Origin: a virus
DNA: 31,166 nucleotides
Virus record (IMG/VR): IMGVR_UViG_3300020595_000128
Location: 1-31,166 of that record
Strand: one strand, 5' to 3'
Below, one piece after another: positions 1 to 5,980 of this stretch; within the stretch, counting starts at the first letter, position 1; each line of letters opens with the position of its first letter. Both the position numbers and the translations under genes were made by a program. The notes below the pieces were generated by a model that was not told where the DNA came from, made no database searches, and saw only the letters and a program-made list of their open reading frames with translations.

Positions 1-250
1 TATTGAAAAGGCTATGTCCAAGTTCTTCAAAGTGTTTAATCCATTTTGTCTCTGCGGTACGGATATCAAGAATGTCTTTCTCAAGTATTTGAACTATTGG
101 TTCATAGCCTAATGAGTTATACCATTCCTTCAACTTTTCATTATGAGACATTCTGTGTTGATATGGTCTGATTAAATCTTTAGTTTGAGACATACCCACA
201 TAAACAACATTTAGTTTATTGTCTGATAAAGCGTAGATATAGTTTGTCAT
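1..250 (-). CDS. GIY-YIG nuclease domain protein, C-terminus cut off by window edge
   Basis: Reading leftward from ATG at 248-250, the frame is open to the window edge (83 codons). The N-terminus reads MTNYIYALSD, then VVYVGMS at about residues 15-21, which is the GIY-YIG signature (YIY ... YVG). A conserved-looking RxYxH segment and a following helix with E and W (TAETKWIKHF) fit the fold. GIY-YIG proteins are single-domain DNA nucleases found as phage homing endonucleases, repair nucleases and stand-alone phage enzymes. The catalytic Glu would lie beyond the edge, so activity cannot be judged. The leader upstream (AAAACTAATTACTT) resembles the leaders of other leftward genes and follows a small hairpin. 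This is a free-standing gene in the small-gene cluster. Family call is fairly sure; exact role unknown. Confidence 0.75.
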   Translation of the reverse strand, partial: MTNYIYALSDNKLNVVYVGMSQTKDLIRPYQHRMSHNEKLKEWYNSLGYEPIVQILEKDILDIRTAETKWIKHFEELGHSLFN

Positions 251-319
251 AAGTAATTAGTTTTGATGGATAAACCCATCTTTATATGCTTAAACACTTG
301 TTAGTGGTGTAAATAAGCA
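251..319 (-). promoter_or_regulatory. Spacer with hairpin and A/T-rich leader
   Basis: The 69-base spacer before the GIY-YIG gene holds a 5-bp hairpin (GATGG, loop GTTTAT, CCATC on the minus strand, 270-285) followed by an AACTAATTA-type leader up to the start codon. It follows the same plan (hairpin, then A/T leader) as the spacers at 3.9-9.0 kb. No hammerhead core is present. Confidence 0.35.
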
Positions 320-460
320 CTATTCAATGGTGTTAAAGGTTTCGTCGTAGTAGTCTTGAAATTTTATACGCTTACCATACAAAGCACCATCCGCATAAAC
401 TTTTTCAAGAATCAGTTTTGTTATGACTGAACTATCTACTACTTCTTTCGGCTCACCCAT
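320..460 (-). CDS. Small hypothetical protein (46 aa)
   Basis: ATG at 458-460 opens a 46-codon frame ending in TAG at 320-322. The protein begins MGEPKEVVDSSVITKLILEK and is rich in charged residues and tyrosines, with no membrane segment or recognisable motif. It overlaps the end of the upstream small gene (439-564) by 22 bases in another frame, which is typical of the tightly packed leftward cluster. The clean frame, plausible composition and tight packing support it, but I do not recognise a family. Confidence 0.5.
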   Translation of the reverse strand: MGEPKEVVDSSVITKLILEKVYADGALYGKRIKFQDYYDETFNTIE

Positions 461-564
461 CTTGCGTACATCTTGGCTGCCCAAGCGTTTCTTTGTTTCT
501 TGAAAGGGTATCTCTTTCTTAACCTCGCATTTGCTATGCGTAGGAATTGATTCATCTTATTCAT
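439..564 (-). CDS. Small basic hypothetical protein (41 aa)
   Basis: ATG at 562-564 overlaps the TGA of the upstream gene as ATGA, which suggests translational coupling. The 41-residue product (MNKMNQFLRIANARLRKRYP...) is strongly basic, with many Arg/Lys and aromatic residues (WAAKMYARWV). That would suit nucleic-acid binding or a small structural role, but I cannot assign a function. The stop is TAG at 439-441. Confidence 0.55.
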   Translation of the reverse strand: MNKMNQFLRIANARLRKRYPFKKQRNAWAAKMYARWVSRKK

Positions 565-842
565 AAGGCTTCGTTATGTATTTCTTCTAAAGTCTTTTCC
601 AATATAGAGTCTATGCCACGCTGAATTTGCATCATAACAAACTCATCTCCTTTACCCATCTCAGCCAATGCCTCACGTAGGTGTCTCTCGATCTTCTTCT
701 CTAGGTTGGTCATCAGGTTCTTGATATCGTGTCTATACATCTTTAGACCACGCATCTCATCCATAATCTCTAGTGAAGCCTGCATCAATAGTGATAGCTT
801 TACAGCTTTATTAAACTGCTCAAATTCCTTCCTCTCACTCAT
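561..842 (-). CDS. Hypothetical helical protein (93 aa)
   Basis: The product starting MSERKEFEQFNKAVKL is almost wholly predicted helix with heptad-like spacing of Leu, Ile and Met (SLLMQASLEIMDEM, then LEKKIERHLREAL), so a coiled coil or helical bundle is likely. I chose ATG at 840-842 because it overlaps the TAA of an upstream frame as TAATG; an in-frame ATG three codons upstream (851) is possible. The downstream end overlaps the next gene as ATGA. No family is recognised. Confidence 0.7.
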   Translation of the reverse strand: MSERKEFEQFNKAVKLSLLMQASLEIMDEMRGLKMYRHDIKNLMTNLEKKIERHLREALAEMGKGDEFVMMQIQRGIDSILEKTLEEIHNEAL

Positions 843-869
843 TAGTTCCAATATAAAAATTCGTAATTA

Positions 870-1088
870 TCACCACGCTGTTTCTCCGATTTGTTTACAG
901 CTGTAGATTCTATCAATTCTAATACCTCTTTGTCCTTTGTACTTGGACCCGTAGTATTCATCGTTGAGTCTTGCTCTTGTTTTGGCATCCTCCTGAAGTA
1001 TTTTCTTTTGATCTTGGATAACACTTATGATCCAAGTGTCTCTCTTGTGCCAGTTTTTAGCTTTGAAGATTGAGAGCTCAACCTCCAT
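870..1088 (-). CDS. Hypothetical protein (72 aa)
   Basis: ATG at 1086-1088 gives MEVELSIFKAKNWHKRDTW..., a charged, aromatic-rich product ending GETAW. The frame extends upstream to 1214, but that part overlaps the SSB-like gene antisense-free spacer and reads like noise, so I prefer the internal start. A second frame (842-1024) overlaps its 3' half and also looks protein-like, ending LYWN with a TAATG junction to the next gene. Either one frame is real, or a -1 type frameshift joins them. Function unknown. Confidence 0.5.
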   Translation of the reverse strand: MEVELSIFKAKNWHKRDTWIISVIQDQKKILQEDAKTRARLNDEYYGSKYKGQRGIRIDRIYSCKQIGETAW

Positions 1089-1140
1089 AAAATAAATAGG
1101 GAGGTGAAGCCTAGACTCCACCCCCGTATTTGGGACTCTA
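1089..1140 (-). other. Spacer hairpin after SSB-like gene
   Basis: On the minus strand this 52-base spacer contains GGTGGAG, a short TCTAGG loop and CTTCACC, a 7-bp stem with one G-U pair (about 1098-1117). There is no T-run after it, so it is not a standard intrinsic terminator. Confidence 0.35.
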
Positions 1141-1428
1141 CTAGAATGGTAAACCACCCTCGCTAGTTGTTGGTGCAAACGGGTTGTTTGCGTTGCTCGT
1201 ACCGGCAGGAGCATTACCTCCGTTTGGTTGCCAAGTGTCTAACTCCATATAGAAGTTTCCATTCTTAGCTTGTTTAACTTCAAGGTTTACCCATCCGTTC
1301 TTTTGATTAGCTTGTAAAAAAGCTACAGCTTCGTCTACCTTAATAGACTGCTTCCCTACTACAAATTCAGGAGCGTTTGCGCTTCTCTTAAACGAGAAAC
1401 CTTGTGCAAAAATTTTGTCTTGCGTCAT
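1141..1428 (-). CDS. Small SSB-like phage protein with C-terminal LPF tail (95 aa)
   Basis: The first 65 residues form a compact beta-rich domain (FSFKRSANAPEFVVGKQSI, then a WVNLEVK strand and FYMELDTW). They are followed by a Gly/Asn/Pro/Ala-rich linker and the C-terminus GGLPF. That ending mimics the acidic-hydrophobic tip (…IPF) of single-stranded DNA-binding proteins, which docks repair enzymes. It lies directly downstream of an exonuclease and an Erf recombinase gene and has its own promoter (TTTG-N20-TAAATTTG). A role as an ssDNA-binding partner of the recombination pair is inferred from layout and tail, not from a recognised OB-fold signature. It could instead be an unrelated small phage protein. 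Confidence 0.75.
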   Translation of the reverse strand: MTQDKIFAQGFSFKRSANAPEFVVGKQSIKVDEAVAFLQANQKNGWVNLEVKQAKNGNFYMELDTWQPNGGNAPAGTSNANNPFAPTTSEGGLPF

Positions 1429-1451
1429 CTTAATGAAATTTAATTATTAAA

Positions 1452-1483
1452 CAAATTTACTTTATTCACATTTAATAAACAAA
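1452..1483 (-). promoter_or_regulatory. Bacteroidota-type promoter for SSB-like gene
   Basis: On the minus strand TTTG (1480-1483) is followed by 20 bases and then TAAATTTG (1452-1459), matching the Bacteroidota -33 TTTG and -7 TAnnTTTG boxes at usual spacing. The start codon lies about 24 bases downstream. Confidence 0.7.
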
Positions 1484-1490
1484 TAAAAAG

Positions 1491-2291
1491 CTAGATTTCT
1501 CCGTATATAGCGAAGCTATCCGTCTCTTTACTAGGGTCTTGTAGCCATCGATCAATATTCTCAACGGCACTCCAAAACTTTCTCTTCCCGGACTCCAATA
1601 TCTGAGGTGATGCTTTGTATACAGCTGTAAGGTAAGGCTTAGCCTTGCCCTGAGCTACCCAATAAAATGTATCAGTTCCTGCCACCTGAGTGTAGATGTA
1701 GGCTTGGATATCATAATCAAAGCTCTTTACATCGTATCTAAAACCATACACGTTACGTGTAGACTTGCTGTCCGTAACAAAACCATCTCCCTGAACATCA
1801 AAGAAACCTCTCACGGGTACATCTTCAATCCAAGTGTTAAACTCTAGCTGAGCCTCACCTTGTAAAAAAGACCTAACCGGTATAAGCTCACCAGTTTCAG
1901 GGTCTATAACCTCTGAAGCGTCAAGCCTATTGATCATATCAACAGCCATTTGCCAATCGTCTTCGGACACTTTCGTTCTGCTGTCTTCGTGTGAAGCGAC
2001 CCACTCCTTATACCTTTTCGTGGCACGTGGGTTCTTACCTCCAATCTCTTCAACAATAGAGCTGTCATCTATGACATAAAAGCTGTCGTTCACCTTTTCA
2101 GGTTCTAGCAACATCATATCATATAGTGAACCGAATGATAGCGCAGGGCTGTCTTTTCTCAGTAACCCCCTGATGTAGAGTTCAAACAGCTTCATATCCT
2201 GCTGTCTACCCCCATCAGCGGCGTACTTTAAGGCGGAGTAGGACAGGTAAGGTTTACCCGTCCGTTCCACCAATAGTTTAGCAAATTCCAT
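1491..2291 (-). CDS. PD-(D/E)XK exonuclease (RecE/YqaJ-like recombination nuclease)
   Basis: The 266-residue protein has the expected order of motifs. Near residues 53-64 is FGSLYDMMLLEP, the helix-and-Glu block of RecE/VRR-like phage exonucleases (usually GxxxHxxxLEP). Near 162-178 are the catalytic strands GFFDVQ and VTDSKST, giving Asp and Asp-x-Lys. Then comes YDIQAYIYT, the conserved Gln-Tyr helix. Such enzymes resect double-stranded DNA ends 5' to 3', supplying single strands for an annealing protein. The gene overlaps the Erf gene by ATGA at 2288-2291, and the two form the standard phage end-recombination pair used in replication and repair. The usual His of the first motif is Tyr/Asp here. 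Length fits the family. Confidence 0.85.
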   Translation of the reverse strand: MEFAKLLVERTGKPYLSYSALKYAADGGRQQDMKLFELYIRGLLRKDSPALSFGSLYDMMLLEPEKVNDSFYVIDDSSIVEEIGGKNPRATKRYKEWVASHEDSRTKVSEDDWQMAVDMINRLDASEVIDPETGELIPVRSFLQGEAQLEFNTWIEDVPVRGFFDVQGDGFVTDSKSTRNVYGFRYDVKSFDYDIQAYIYTQVAGTDTFYWVAQGKAKPYLTAVYKASPQILESGKRKFWSAVENIDRWLQDPSKETDSFAIYGEI

Positions 2292-2863
2292 TAAACGAAT
2301 TTCTTAAGTGCCTCAACCTGCTTAGGTGAGAACTTGTTGCCGTACTTCTCTAGAACCATTTTAAGCACCATACCTTTCTTGTCGTCAGGTGTACTCTTTA
2401 GGTACTCTATAGATTGTTGGAAGCTGTCATCTTTCTTTGCCGGTGCACTTGCAGGTGCTGTAGCTTTGCCGTGTCCATTGGTTGCATCAGCATCAGCTGT
2501 ATCATCAATCAGTAGTAGGTTGCCTAAGGCATACTTCTTACCATACGATGAAGCAGAACCAAAAGCCTGAGGTAACTGCATACCTTTTTGGTTGGTATCT
2601 ACACCAACGATAGCTTTTGTTAAGATAGATTGATCACTTTCTACATCGTGAATACTAGCTGTAGAAGTAATAACGGGAACACCTGAGGTGATATCCACAT
2701 CTTCGTTTACAATAAAGTACACTTTGTACTTAGCGTTAAAAGGCTTTAGCCCTTCTAAGATGTCTTCAGCACTACGGAAGTTGTACTTCCCAAAGCTGTT
2801 GTAACGGCTCTTTTTAGCCTTGAATTCTTGCTGTATCGAGGACAGCTTCTCTCCTAAAGTCAT
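2291..2863 (-). CDS. erf: ERF-family single-strand annealing recombinase
   Basis: The 190-residue protein shows the ERF signature QAFGSASSYGKKYALGNLL followed by IDDTADADA at about residues 98-127, with the usual N-terminal helix and YNSFGKYNFRSAEDIL. Erf proteins form rings that anneal complementary single strands in phage recombination and genome circularisation. After an Ala/Lys-rich linker (about 130-143), a short C-terminal domain ends in a basic helix (SPKQVEALKKFV). The gene is first in a three-gene block with the exonuclease (ATGA overlap) and the SSB-like protein. Its start has the cluster's conserved leader (TAACTTAAATTAAAT) and a promoter-like TTG-N20-TACCTTGC upstream. Confidence 0.85.
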   Translation of the reverse strand: MTLGEKLSSIQQEFKAKKSRYNSFGKYNFRSAEDILEGLKPFNAKYKVYFIVNEDVDITSGVPVITSTASIHDVESDQSILTKAIVGVDTNQKGMQLPQAFGSASSYGKKYALGNLLLIDDTADADATNGHGKATAPASAPAKKDDSFQQSIEYLKSTPDDKKGMVLKMVLEKYGNKFSPKQVEALKKFV

Positions 2864-2897
2864 ATGTATTTAATTTAAGTTAGACTCTTAATAATAT

Positions 2898-2928
2898 GCA
2901 AGGTACTAATATCCAAGTACCTATACAA
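2898..2928 (-). promoter_or_regulatory. Probable promoter of the recombination operon
   Basis: Minus strand TTG (2926-2928), 20-base spacer, then TACCTTGC (2898-2905). The spacing equals that of the two better promoters, but the -7 box deviates from TAnnTTTG at two positions, so it is probably weaker or regulated. Confidence 0.45.
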
Positions 2929-2972
2929 CTAAAATGATGCTTTTATAACCTGAATATGCAGGTGTTGTGTAG

Positions 2973-3004
2973 GGGGAGGGGGGGGTTGAGACCCCCCGCT
3001 CCCC
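2973..3004. terminator. Very stable G/C hairpin, possible terminator
   Basis: A run of G pairs with a run of C: inner stem GGGGGGT/ACCCCCC around loop TGAG, one G-G mismatch, then a further 6-bp stem GGGGAG/CTCCCC. No T-run follows on either strand, so factor-independent termination is doubtful. It may end leftward transcription through the gene-poor region or block a polymerase. Confidence 0.4.
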
Positions 3005-3461
3005 GACTAATTCTTGTAGATGGTTAATGTTGCTTACGCCTGAATAGCTTTTGGTGATATCTGAGCAGAGCTTCAAATCCCCCATAGGGTATAGAACCCT
3101 ATAGAGGAAAGGAAATAGCTTAAGGTTGACTCATCGCATTCTCCGGCACCCACGAGCAGGAAAGGTATAGGAATCCATCACTCGCTAACACTTTTGTTTA
3201 GAGCATTGAAACTACAGCTTTTTCCAAAAGCCATAGGTCTCTATCCGGTGTGTATTATTCATCCGGATCATTGGCGAAGTTATCTACTATCAGTAACCAT
3301 CTCTTCCAAACGTAAGGGCTTTGTTTTGTGTTGCGCCTCAATACTCAGCAACAAAAAAGACCCTATCAGTTTCAGCGCCTCGCCCTCGCTTACTCCCGAT
3401 AGAGTCTTAAATGTATACTTCTAAAACAATCACAACGGGCGAGAAGGATTGTTTGTTGATG

Positions 3462-3469
3462 CAAATATA
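3462..3469 (-). promoter_or_regulatory. Possible -7 box (TATATTTG)
   Basis: Minus strand TATATTTG fits TAnnTTTG, but no TTG is found at the right distance upstream. It would drive leftward transcription into the gene-poor region. Confidence 0.3.
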
Positions 3470-3484
3470 AAGCAAATATTTTAA

Positions 3485-3652
3485 TTATTCGCAGTTACTT
3501 CTATGTTGCTTCGTAAATACTTCAATCTGCCCCATCAGGGCTTCTATACGAGCCATATCGTGTGCATCTAGTGTTCTATCTGCGAGCTCAGCTCTTACAC
3601 GTACACGCTCTATTAACGAGTACATATCATCTTTTAAGTCTTGTAGTATCAT
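3485..3652 (-). CDS. Small hypothetical protein (55 aa)
   Basis: ATG at 3650-3652 overlaps the upstream TGA as ATGA. The 55-residue product (MILQDLKDDMYSLIERVRVR...) is helical and amphipathic, with regular Leu/Ile/Met spacing, and ends SNCE. It is the last gene of a three-gene coupled set (3944 to 3485). No family recognised; a small regulatory or oligomerising helix protein is possible. Confidence 0.65.
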   Translation of the reverse strand: MILQDLKDDMYSLIERVRVRAELADRTLDAHDMARIEALMGQIEVFTKQHRSNCE

Positions 3653-3759
3653 TCCTTTATAAATTTAATAGGTTGAGATAAAATTAATACGATTCCATAT
3701 CCTATGAACATAGGTAATAGCAGTACACATATAAGTACAGCTAACACATTTACCTTCAT
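3649..3759 (-). CDS. Small single-pass membrane protein (36 aa)
   Basis: ATG at 3757-3759 overlaps the upstream stop as ATGA, and its own TGA overlaps the next ATG in the same way. The product (MKVNVLAVLICVLLLPMFIG...) is one hydrophobic segment of about 25 residues with a short positively charged tail (FIKE), so a single transmembrane helix is likely. Small membrane peptides in phage early clusters can affect the host envelope or exclude other phages. No specific role is supported here. Confidence 0.65.
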   Translation of the reverse strand: MKVNVLAVLICVLLLPMFIGYGIVLILSQPIKFIKE

Positions 3760-3944
3760 AGCTTATTTATATTACGTATCTTATTAAGAACAATGTAAAG
3801 GTCTCCTAGAACACCTCTAGCGGTTTGTTCTGCCTCATCCATTCCTGCAATTTCGTAGCTGCGTAGCTCTTCAGCTATGTCATCTACAAGAAACTTAACG
3901 CTAATCTCTATAGCCTTTAAGTCGGTTTTACTTAAACTCTCCAT
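3756..3944 (-). CDS. Small acidic helical hypothetical protein (62 aa)
   Basis: From ATG at 3942-3944 the product reads MESLSKTDLKAIEISVKFL and continues as an acidic helical protein ending NKIRNINKL. A TTG eight codons upstream (3968) in the same frame, which sits closer to the conserved leader block (GGTTACTGATTAATTAAC), is an alternative start. It is first of three genes linked by ATGA overlaps. Function unknown. Confidence 0.65.
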   Translation of the reverse strand: MESLSKTDLKAIEISVKFLVDDIAEELRSYEIAGMDEAEQTARGVLGDLYIVLNKIRNINKL

Positions 3945-3968
3945 AAAATTATTTTTGTTATAAGCCAA

Positions 3969-4007
3969 TTTAGTTAATTAATCAGTAACCTGCAAGTCTT
4001 TCCTTGC
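3969..4007 (-). promoter_or_regulatory. Hairpin plus GGTTACTGAT leader module (C1)
   Basis: Minus strand: hairpin GCAAG, loop GAAAGA, CTTGC (3992-4007), then AGGTTACTGATTAATTAAC (3981 onward) leading to the next gene. It shows the same order of parts as the modules at 4.4, 5.3, 5.7 and 5.95 kb, with a different stem sequence. Confidence 0.55.
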
Positions 4008-4062
4008 TGTCAGTCTTTAATATTCTTTGGTGTATGTTACAACCCGCTAGGGCTAGGAGCAC
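3982..4062 (-). CDS. Possible very small protein (26 aa, GTG start)
   Basis: GTG at 4060-4062 opens a frame VLLALAGCNIHQRILKTDSK ending ERLAGY, with the TGA inside the conserved GGTTACTGA block. It is preceded by a hairpin (TCCCG...CGGGA, about 4098-4115 on the minus strand) and an A/T-rich leader (TTCAATTTAATTC), as expected for a gene of this cluster. The frame stays open upstream without an ATG, so the start is uncertain and it may be a decayed gene. Confidence 0.3.
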   Translation of the reverse strand: MLLALAGCNIHQRILKTDSKERLAGY

Positions 4063-4145
4063 ACCTTGACCTTGAATTAAATTGAATTGGCAGAATACTC
4101 TTCTATCCCGAAGACCTCCGGGACTGCTTATGCTCCTATTTTATA

Positions 4146-4418
4146 TTATAGGCTGTACGCTAGGTACAAGTTCCGATCAAACTCTAGCAATTCCTCTAGG
4201 TATACTGAACGAAATGATTCTTCTTGAGGGGTCAATACTGAAAGTGGGTAAGTCTTTGTGTATTTCTTCCCGTGTCTATCGTGTGTCCCCGCGCCAACTT
4301 TCTTGGCTAGTCTAATCGCGGATTTCTTGCTGTAGGCGTATACGTGATTACCTCCGCCTTGCTCCCACGCAAATGTGTAGCAAAGGTCTCCGTTATGGTT
4401 TCTATGTTTCTTAGGCAT
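4146..4418 (-). CDS. Hypothetical protein (90 aa)
   Basis: The product starts MPKKHRNHNGDLCYTFAWEQ. Its N-terminal half is basic (HDRHGKKYTKTY) and its C-terminal half acidic (PQEESFRSVYLEELLEFD). Its start is preceded by hairpin module C2 and the leader GATATCTTAAAAC. No family recognised. It sits in the leftward small-gene cluster. Confidence 0.6.
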   Translation of the reverse strand: MPKKHRNHNGDLCYTFAWEQGGGNHVYAYSKKSAIRLAKKVGAGTHDRHGKKYTKTYPLSVLTPQEESFRSVYLEELLEFDRNLYLAYSL

Positions 4419-4469
4419 AATAAAGTGTTTTAAGATATCAGTAACCGGTGACCCTAATCAGGGTACACC
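4419..4469 (-). promoter_or_regulatory. Hairpin plus GGTTACTGAT leader module (C2), stop codon in loop
   Basis: Minus strand: GGTG(T)ACCC, loop TGATTA, GGGTCACC (4447-4469), then GGTTACTGATATC (4437-4446 region). The TAG of the upstream gene (4454-4456) lies at the loop, so a ribosome terminating there would melt the hairpin. Confidence 0.55.
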
Positions 4470-4723
4470 ATTATCGTTCCGGGGTCATACCATTGGAATC
4501 CCCACCCGTGCTTATCAGCAATCTTTATTAAGCTATTCAGCACACCGAATTCGTAAGACTTGCTGTGGGCGTAATAGTCAAAGTAAGGAATACCTTTGGG
4601 AGTAGTGTAGTCACACTCACCACAAATCCAAATACCTCCCTCAGACCCATCAAAGTCCTCAGTAGTTCCCGTGATTGGAAAGTACTCTCCAAGTACTTTC
4701 AACATTTCCTCTCTGCTTGTCAT
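4454..4723 (-). CDS. Hypothetical protein (89 aa)
   Basis: ATG at 4721-4723 overlaps the upstream stop as ATGA. The protein has a possible single metal-binding pair (WICGECDY, Cys-x2-Cys at about residues 33-36) and an aromatic-rich C-terminal half (GWGFQWYDPGTIMVYPD). One Cys pair only, so a zinc site would need another partner. Function unknown. Confidence 0.65.
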   Translation of the reverse strand: MTSREEMLKVLGEYFPITGTTEDFDGSEGGIWICGECDYTTPKGIPYFDYYAHSKSYEFGVLNSLIKIADKHGWGFQWYDPGTIMVYPD

Positions 4724-4866
4724 TCTCTTACTACTTTAGTTACGTTATTAATAATTAAAGAGAACTCACCACGCTGTAGTTTACGAGCCTCTTTGTAGTT
4801 GTCAGCATATAGCAGTTCATCTTCCCGTTCACCGCCAAAGTAATTCTCAATGGTATACTTTTTCAT
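4720..4866 (-). CDS. Small hypothetical protein (48 aa)
   Basis: ATG at 4864-4866 overlaps the upstream TGA (ATGA), and its own TGA overlaps the next ATG the same way, a strong sign of a real coupled gene. The product begins MKKYTIENYFGGEREDELLY and ends NNVTKVVRE: a short beta-alpha type sequence of mixed charge. No family recognised. Confidence 0.7.
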   Translation of the reverse strand: MKKYTIENYFGGEREDELLYADNYKEARKLQRGEFSLIINNVTKVVRE

Positions 4867-5069
4867 TCTTCAATCAGGTGTTTGATTAGACCTTTTCTAA
4901 ATGTTTCGTACTCGTTATCGGGGCAGTACATTAGCTCACCTATCTCATAGACTAAGTCCATAAGTCCAAGCCCCTTTGCCATAGCCATAGCTCCGTGTAA
5001 ATCTTCACCATCTAGTTTCTCAGCTATCATAATGTAGCCGTTCTTCAGAATTTCCATTCTAGTTATCAT
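4863..5069 (-). CDS. Hypothetical protein (68 aa)
   Basis: The conserved leader (TTAATTAAATGCTT) ends directly at ATG 5067-5069, so I prefer this start over the in-frame ATG two codons upstream, which is part of the leader. The product (MITRMEILKNGYIMIAEKLD...) is acidic and helical, ending FRKGLIKHLIEE. Its stop overlaps the next start as ATGA. Unknown function. Confidence 0.65.
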   Translation of the reverse strand: MITRMEILKNGYIMIAEKLDGEDLHGAMAMAKGLGLMDLVYEIGELMYCPDNEYETFRKGLIKHLIEE

Positions 5070-5079
5070 AAGCATTTAA

Positions 5080-5289
5080 TTAATTGTTGTCTAAGATTTG
5101 AAACTCGTTATCATCAGCGCACCAATGTCCACTATTCAGTATGTAGAATCCATCCTCGGATACACCCTCAATCGTGAGCACCTCACCATTATAACCTATG
5201 TGGTCATCAAGTGTGCCTATCTCATCGGTAATTACACCGATCTTGCCTATGTTGTCGTTCATAAACAAGTAATCCGTATTCGTAGTCAT
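5080..5289 (-). CDS. Hypothetical SH3-like small protein (69 aa)
   Basis: Start chosen at ATG 5287-5289 because the leader (AACTTAAATTAATG) ends there. The product is beta-rich and acidic: IGKIGVITDEIG, then GEVLTIEGV and GFYILNSGHW, a pattern that would suit a small barrel such as an SH3-like fold; this is a guess from strand pattern only. Its TAA merges into the next gene's leader, leaving almost no spacer. Confidence 0.65.
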   Translation of the reverse strand: MTTNTDYLFMNDNIGKIGVITDEIGTLDDHIGYNGEVLTIEGVSEDGFYILNSGHWCADDNEFQILDNN

Positions 5290-5333
5290 AAACATTAATT
5301 TAAGTTATCAATAACCGCTAGACCTAGTCTAGC
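5290..5333 (-). promoter_or_regulatory. Hairpin plus GGTTATTGAT leader module (C3), stop codon in loop
   Basis: Minus strand: perfect 7-bp stem GCTAGAC/GTCTAGC with the 3-base loop TAG (5317-5333), then GGTTATTGATAACTTAAATT. The loop is exactly the stop codon of the upstream gene (5324-5326). The single change C to U in the block (ACTGAT to ATTGAT) would keep pairing with a G as a wobble. Confidence 0.6.
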
Positions 5334-5683
5334 ATAGCAACATTCTCAGGTCTTAAGAACTCAGTGCGGTGTGCATTTTTGAATTTGACCTCTAGCAAGC
5401 CGTTTGCGGACTTGTCTACTAGGAAGCCTAGCTTACCTGTAGATTTACACATTACACCTCTCATAAGGCGTTCTCTACGATTGCTTTGTGGGGCAGTCAT
5501 ATTCTCTTCGTACTTCCTAGCGTACTTCAGGTACAAGTACTCACCATCTTCACCTAGCTGTGCTTTTACTTTGAAGATTAGTTTACGTTGTTCAGCACCT
5601 TTGCTGTAGGCACGTGGGTCTTCACTACGCTCGTAGTACCAATCGTGCATCTCTAACAGCTGTGCAAAGTCTTGTTTGTTCAT
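5324..5683 (-). CDS. Hypothetical basic protein (119 aa)
   Basis: Start chosen at ATG 5681-5683 directly after the conserved leader; an ATG two codons upstream is part of the leader. The product (MNKQDFAQLLEMHDWYYERS...) has a helical N-terminal half with many Arg/Lys/Tyr. The C-terminal half is beta-like with CKSTGKLGFLVDK and GLLEVKFKN, resembling a small KOW/SH3-type fold. No family is certain. Confidence 0.65.
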   Translation of the reverse strand: MNKQDFAQLLEMHDWYYERSEDPRAYSKGAEQRKLIFKVKAQLGEDGEYLYLKYARKYEENMTAPQSNRRERLMRGVMCKSTGKLGFLVDKSANGLLEVKFKNAHRTEFLRPENVAMLD

Positions 5684-5726
5684 AAGCATTCAATTTAAGT
5701 TATCAGTAACCGAGGGCGTTGCCCTC
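5684..5726 (-). promoter_or_regulatory. Hairpin plus GGTTACTGAT leader module (C4)
   Basis: Minus strand: GAGGGC, loop AAC, GCCCTC (5712-5726), then CGGTTACTGATAACTTAAATT to the next start. The upstream stop codon lies five bases before the stem here rather than in the loop. Confidence 0.6.
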
Positions 5727-5731
5727 TTATT

Positions 5732-5932
5732 TTAAGCATTTATCATCTCTAGATACTCTTTGTACTCTTCTTCAAAACTCTTCAGGTATTCAGTTGGATT
5801 TACCAAAGCATTGGCTAATTCTTGAATCCAATCTTCGTGTGTCATAAGACAATTATCCAAATCTAATTCGTAATAGTGAGAAAGTTTTTCTTGCAATTGA
5901 TGTTTTAGGTCTAGCCTTTCTTTAGCGTTCAT
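5732..5932 (-). CDS. Hypothetical helical protein (66 aa)
   Basis: The product MNAKERLDLKHQLQEKLSHY and onward is acidic and helical, with a heptad-like pattern at both ends (QLQEKL; LKSFEEEYKEYLEMI). Its start at 5930-5932 follows the leader AATTTAAACAAACGC and module C5. Function unknown. Confidence 0.65.
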   Translation of the reverse strand: MNAKERLDLKHQLQEKLSHYYELDLDNCLMTHEDWIQELANALVNPTEYLKSFEEEYKEYLEMINA

Positions 5933-5980
5933 AAAGCGTTTGTTTAAATTATCAGTAACCGAGGGGTCATTTGCCCCCTC
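5933..5980 (-). promoter_or_regulatory. Hairpin plus GGTTACTGAT leader module (C5), stop codon in loop
   Basis: Minus strand: 6-bp stem GAGGGG/CCCCTC around an 8-base loop containing the TGA of the upstream small gene (5967-5969), then CGGTTACTGATAATTTAAAC. Position and order match the other modules, while the stem sequence differs. Confidence 0.6.

Larger units (their letters stand above)
2864..3484 (-). other. 620-base gene-poor region with strong hairpins, possible non-coding RNA
   Basis: I see no convincing gene here; frames on either strand are short or of odd composition. On the minus strand a TATATTTG box sits at 3462-3469, just after the last small gene. Downstream are a hairpin with 6-bp arms ATCCGG/CCGGAT (3243-3268), a copy of GGTTACTGAT (3289-3298), a perfect 7-bp hairpin ATAGGGT/ACCCTAT (3084-3102), and a very stable G/C hairpin (2973-3004). 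A leftward structured RNA or a replication origin next to the recombination genes would both fit. Neither is shown. Confidence 0.4.

Noticed and set aside
2921-3085. Minus-strand frame MGDLKLCSDITKSYSG... of 54 codons
   Set aside because: Its second half is translated from the G/C hairpin and reads as Pro-rich noise; no conserved leader before the ATG.
3194-3424. Plus-strand frame of 76 codons in the gene-free region
   Set aside because: Opposite to local transcription, no leader or promoter, and composition typical of chance.
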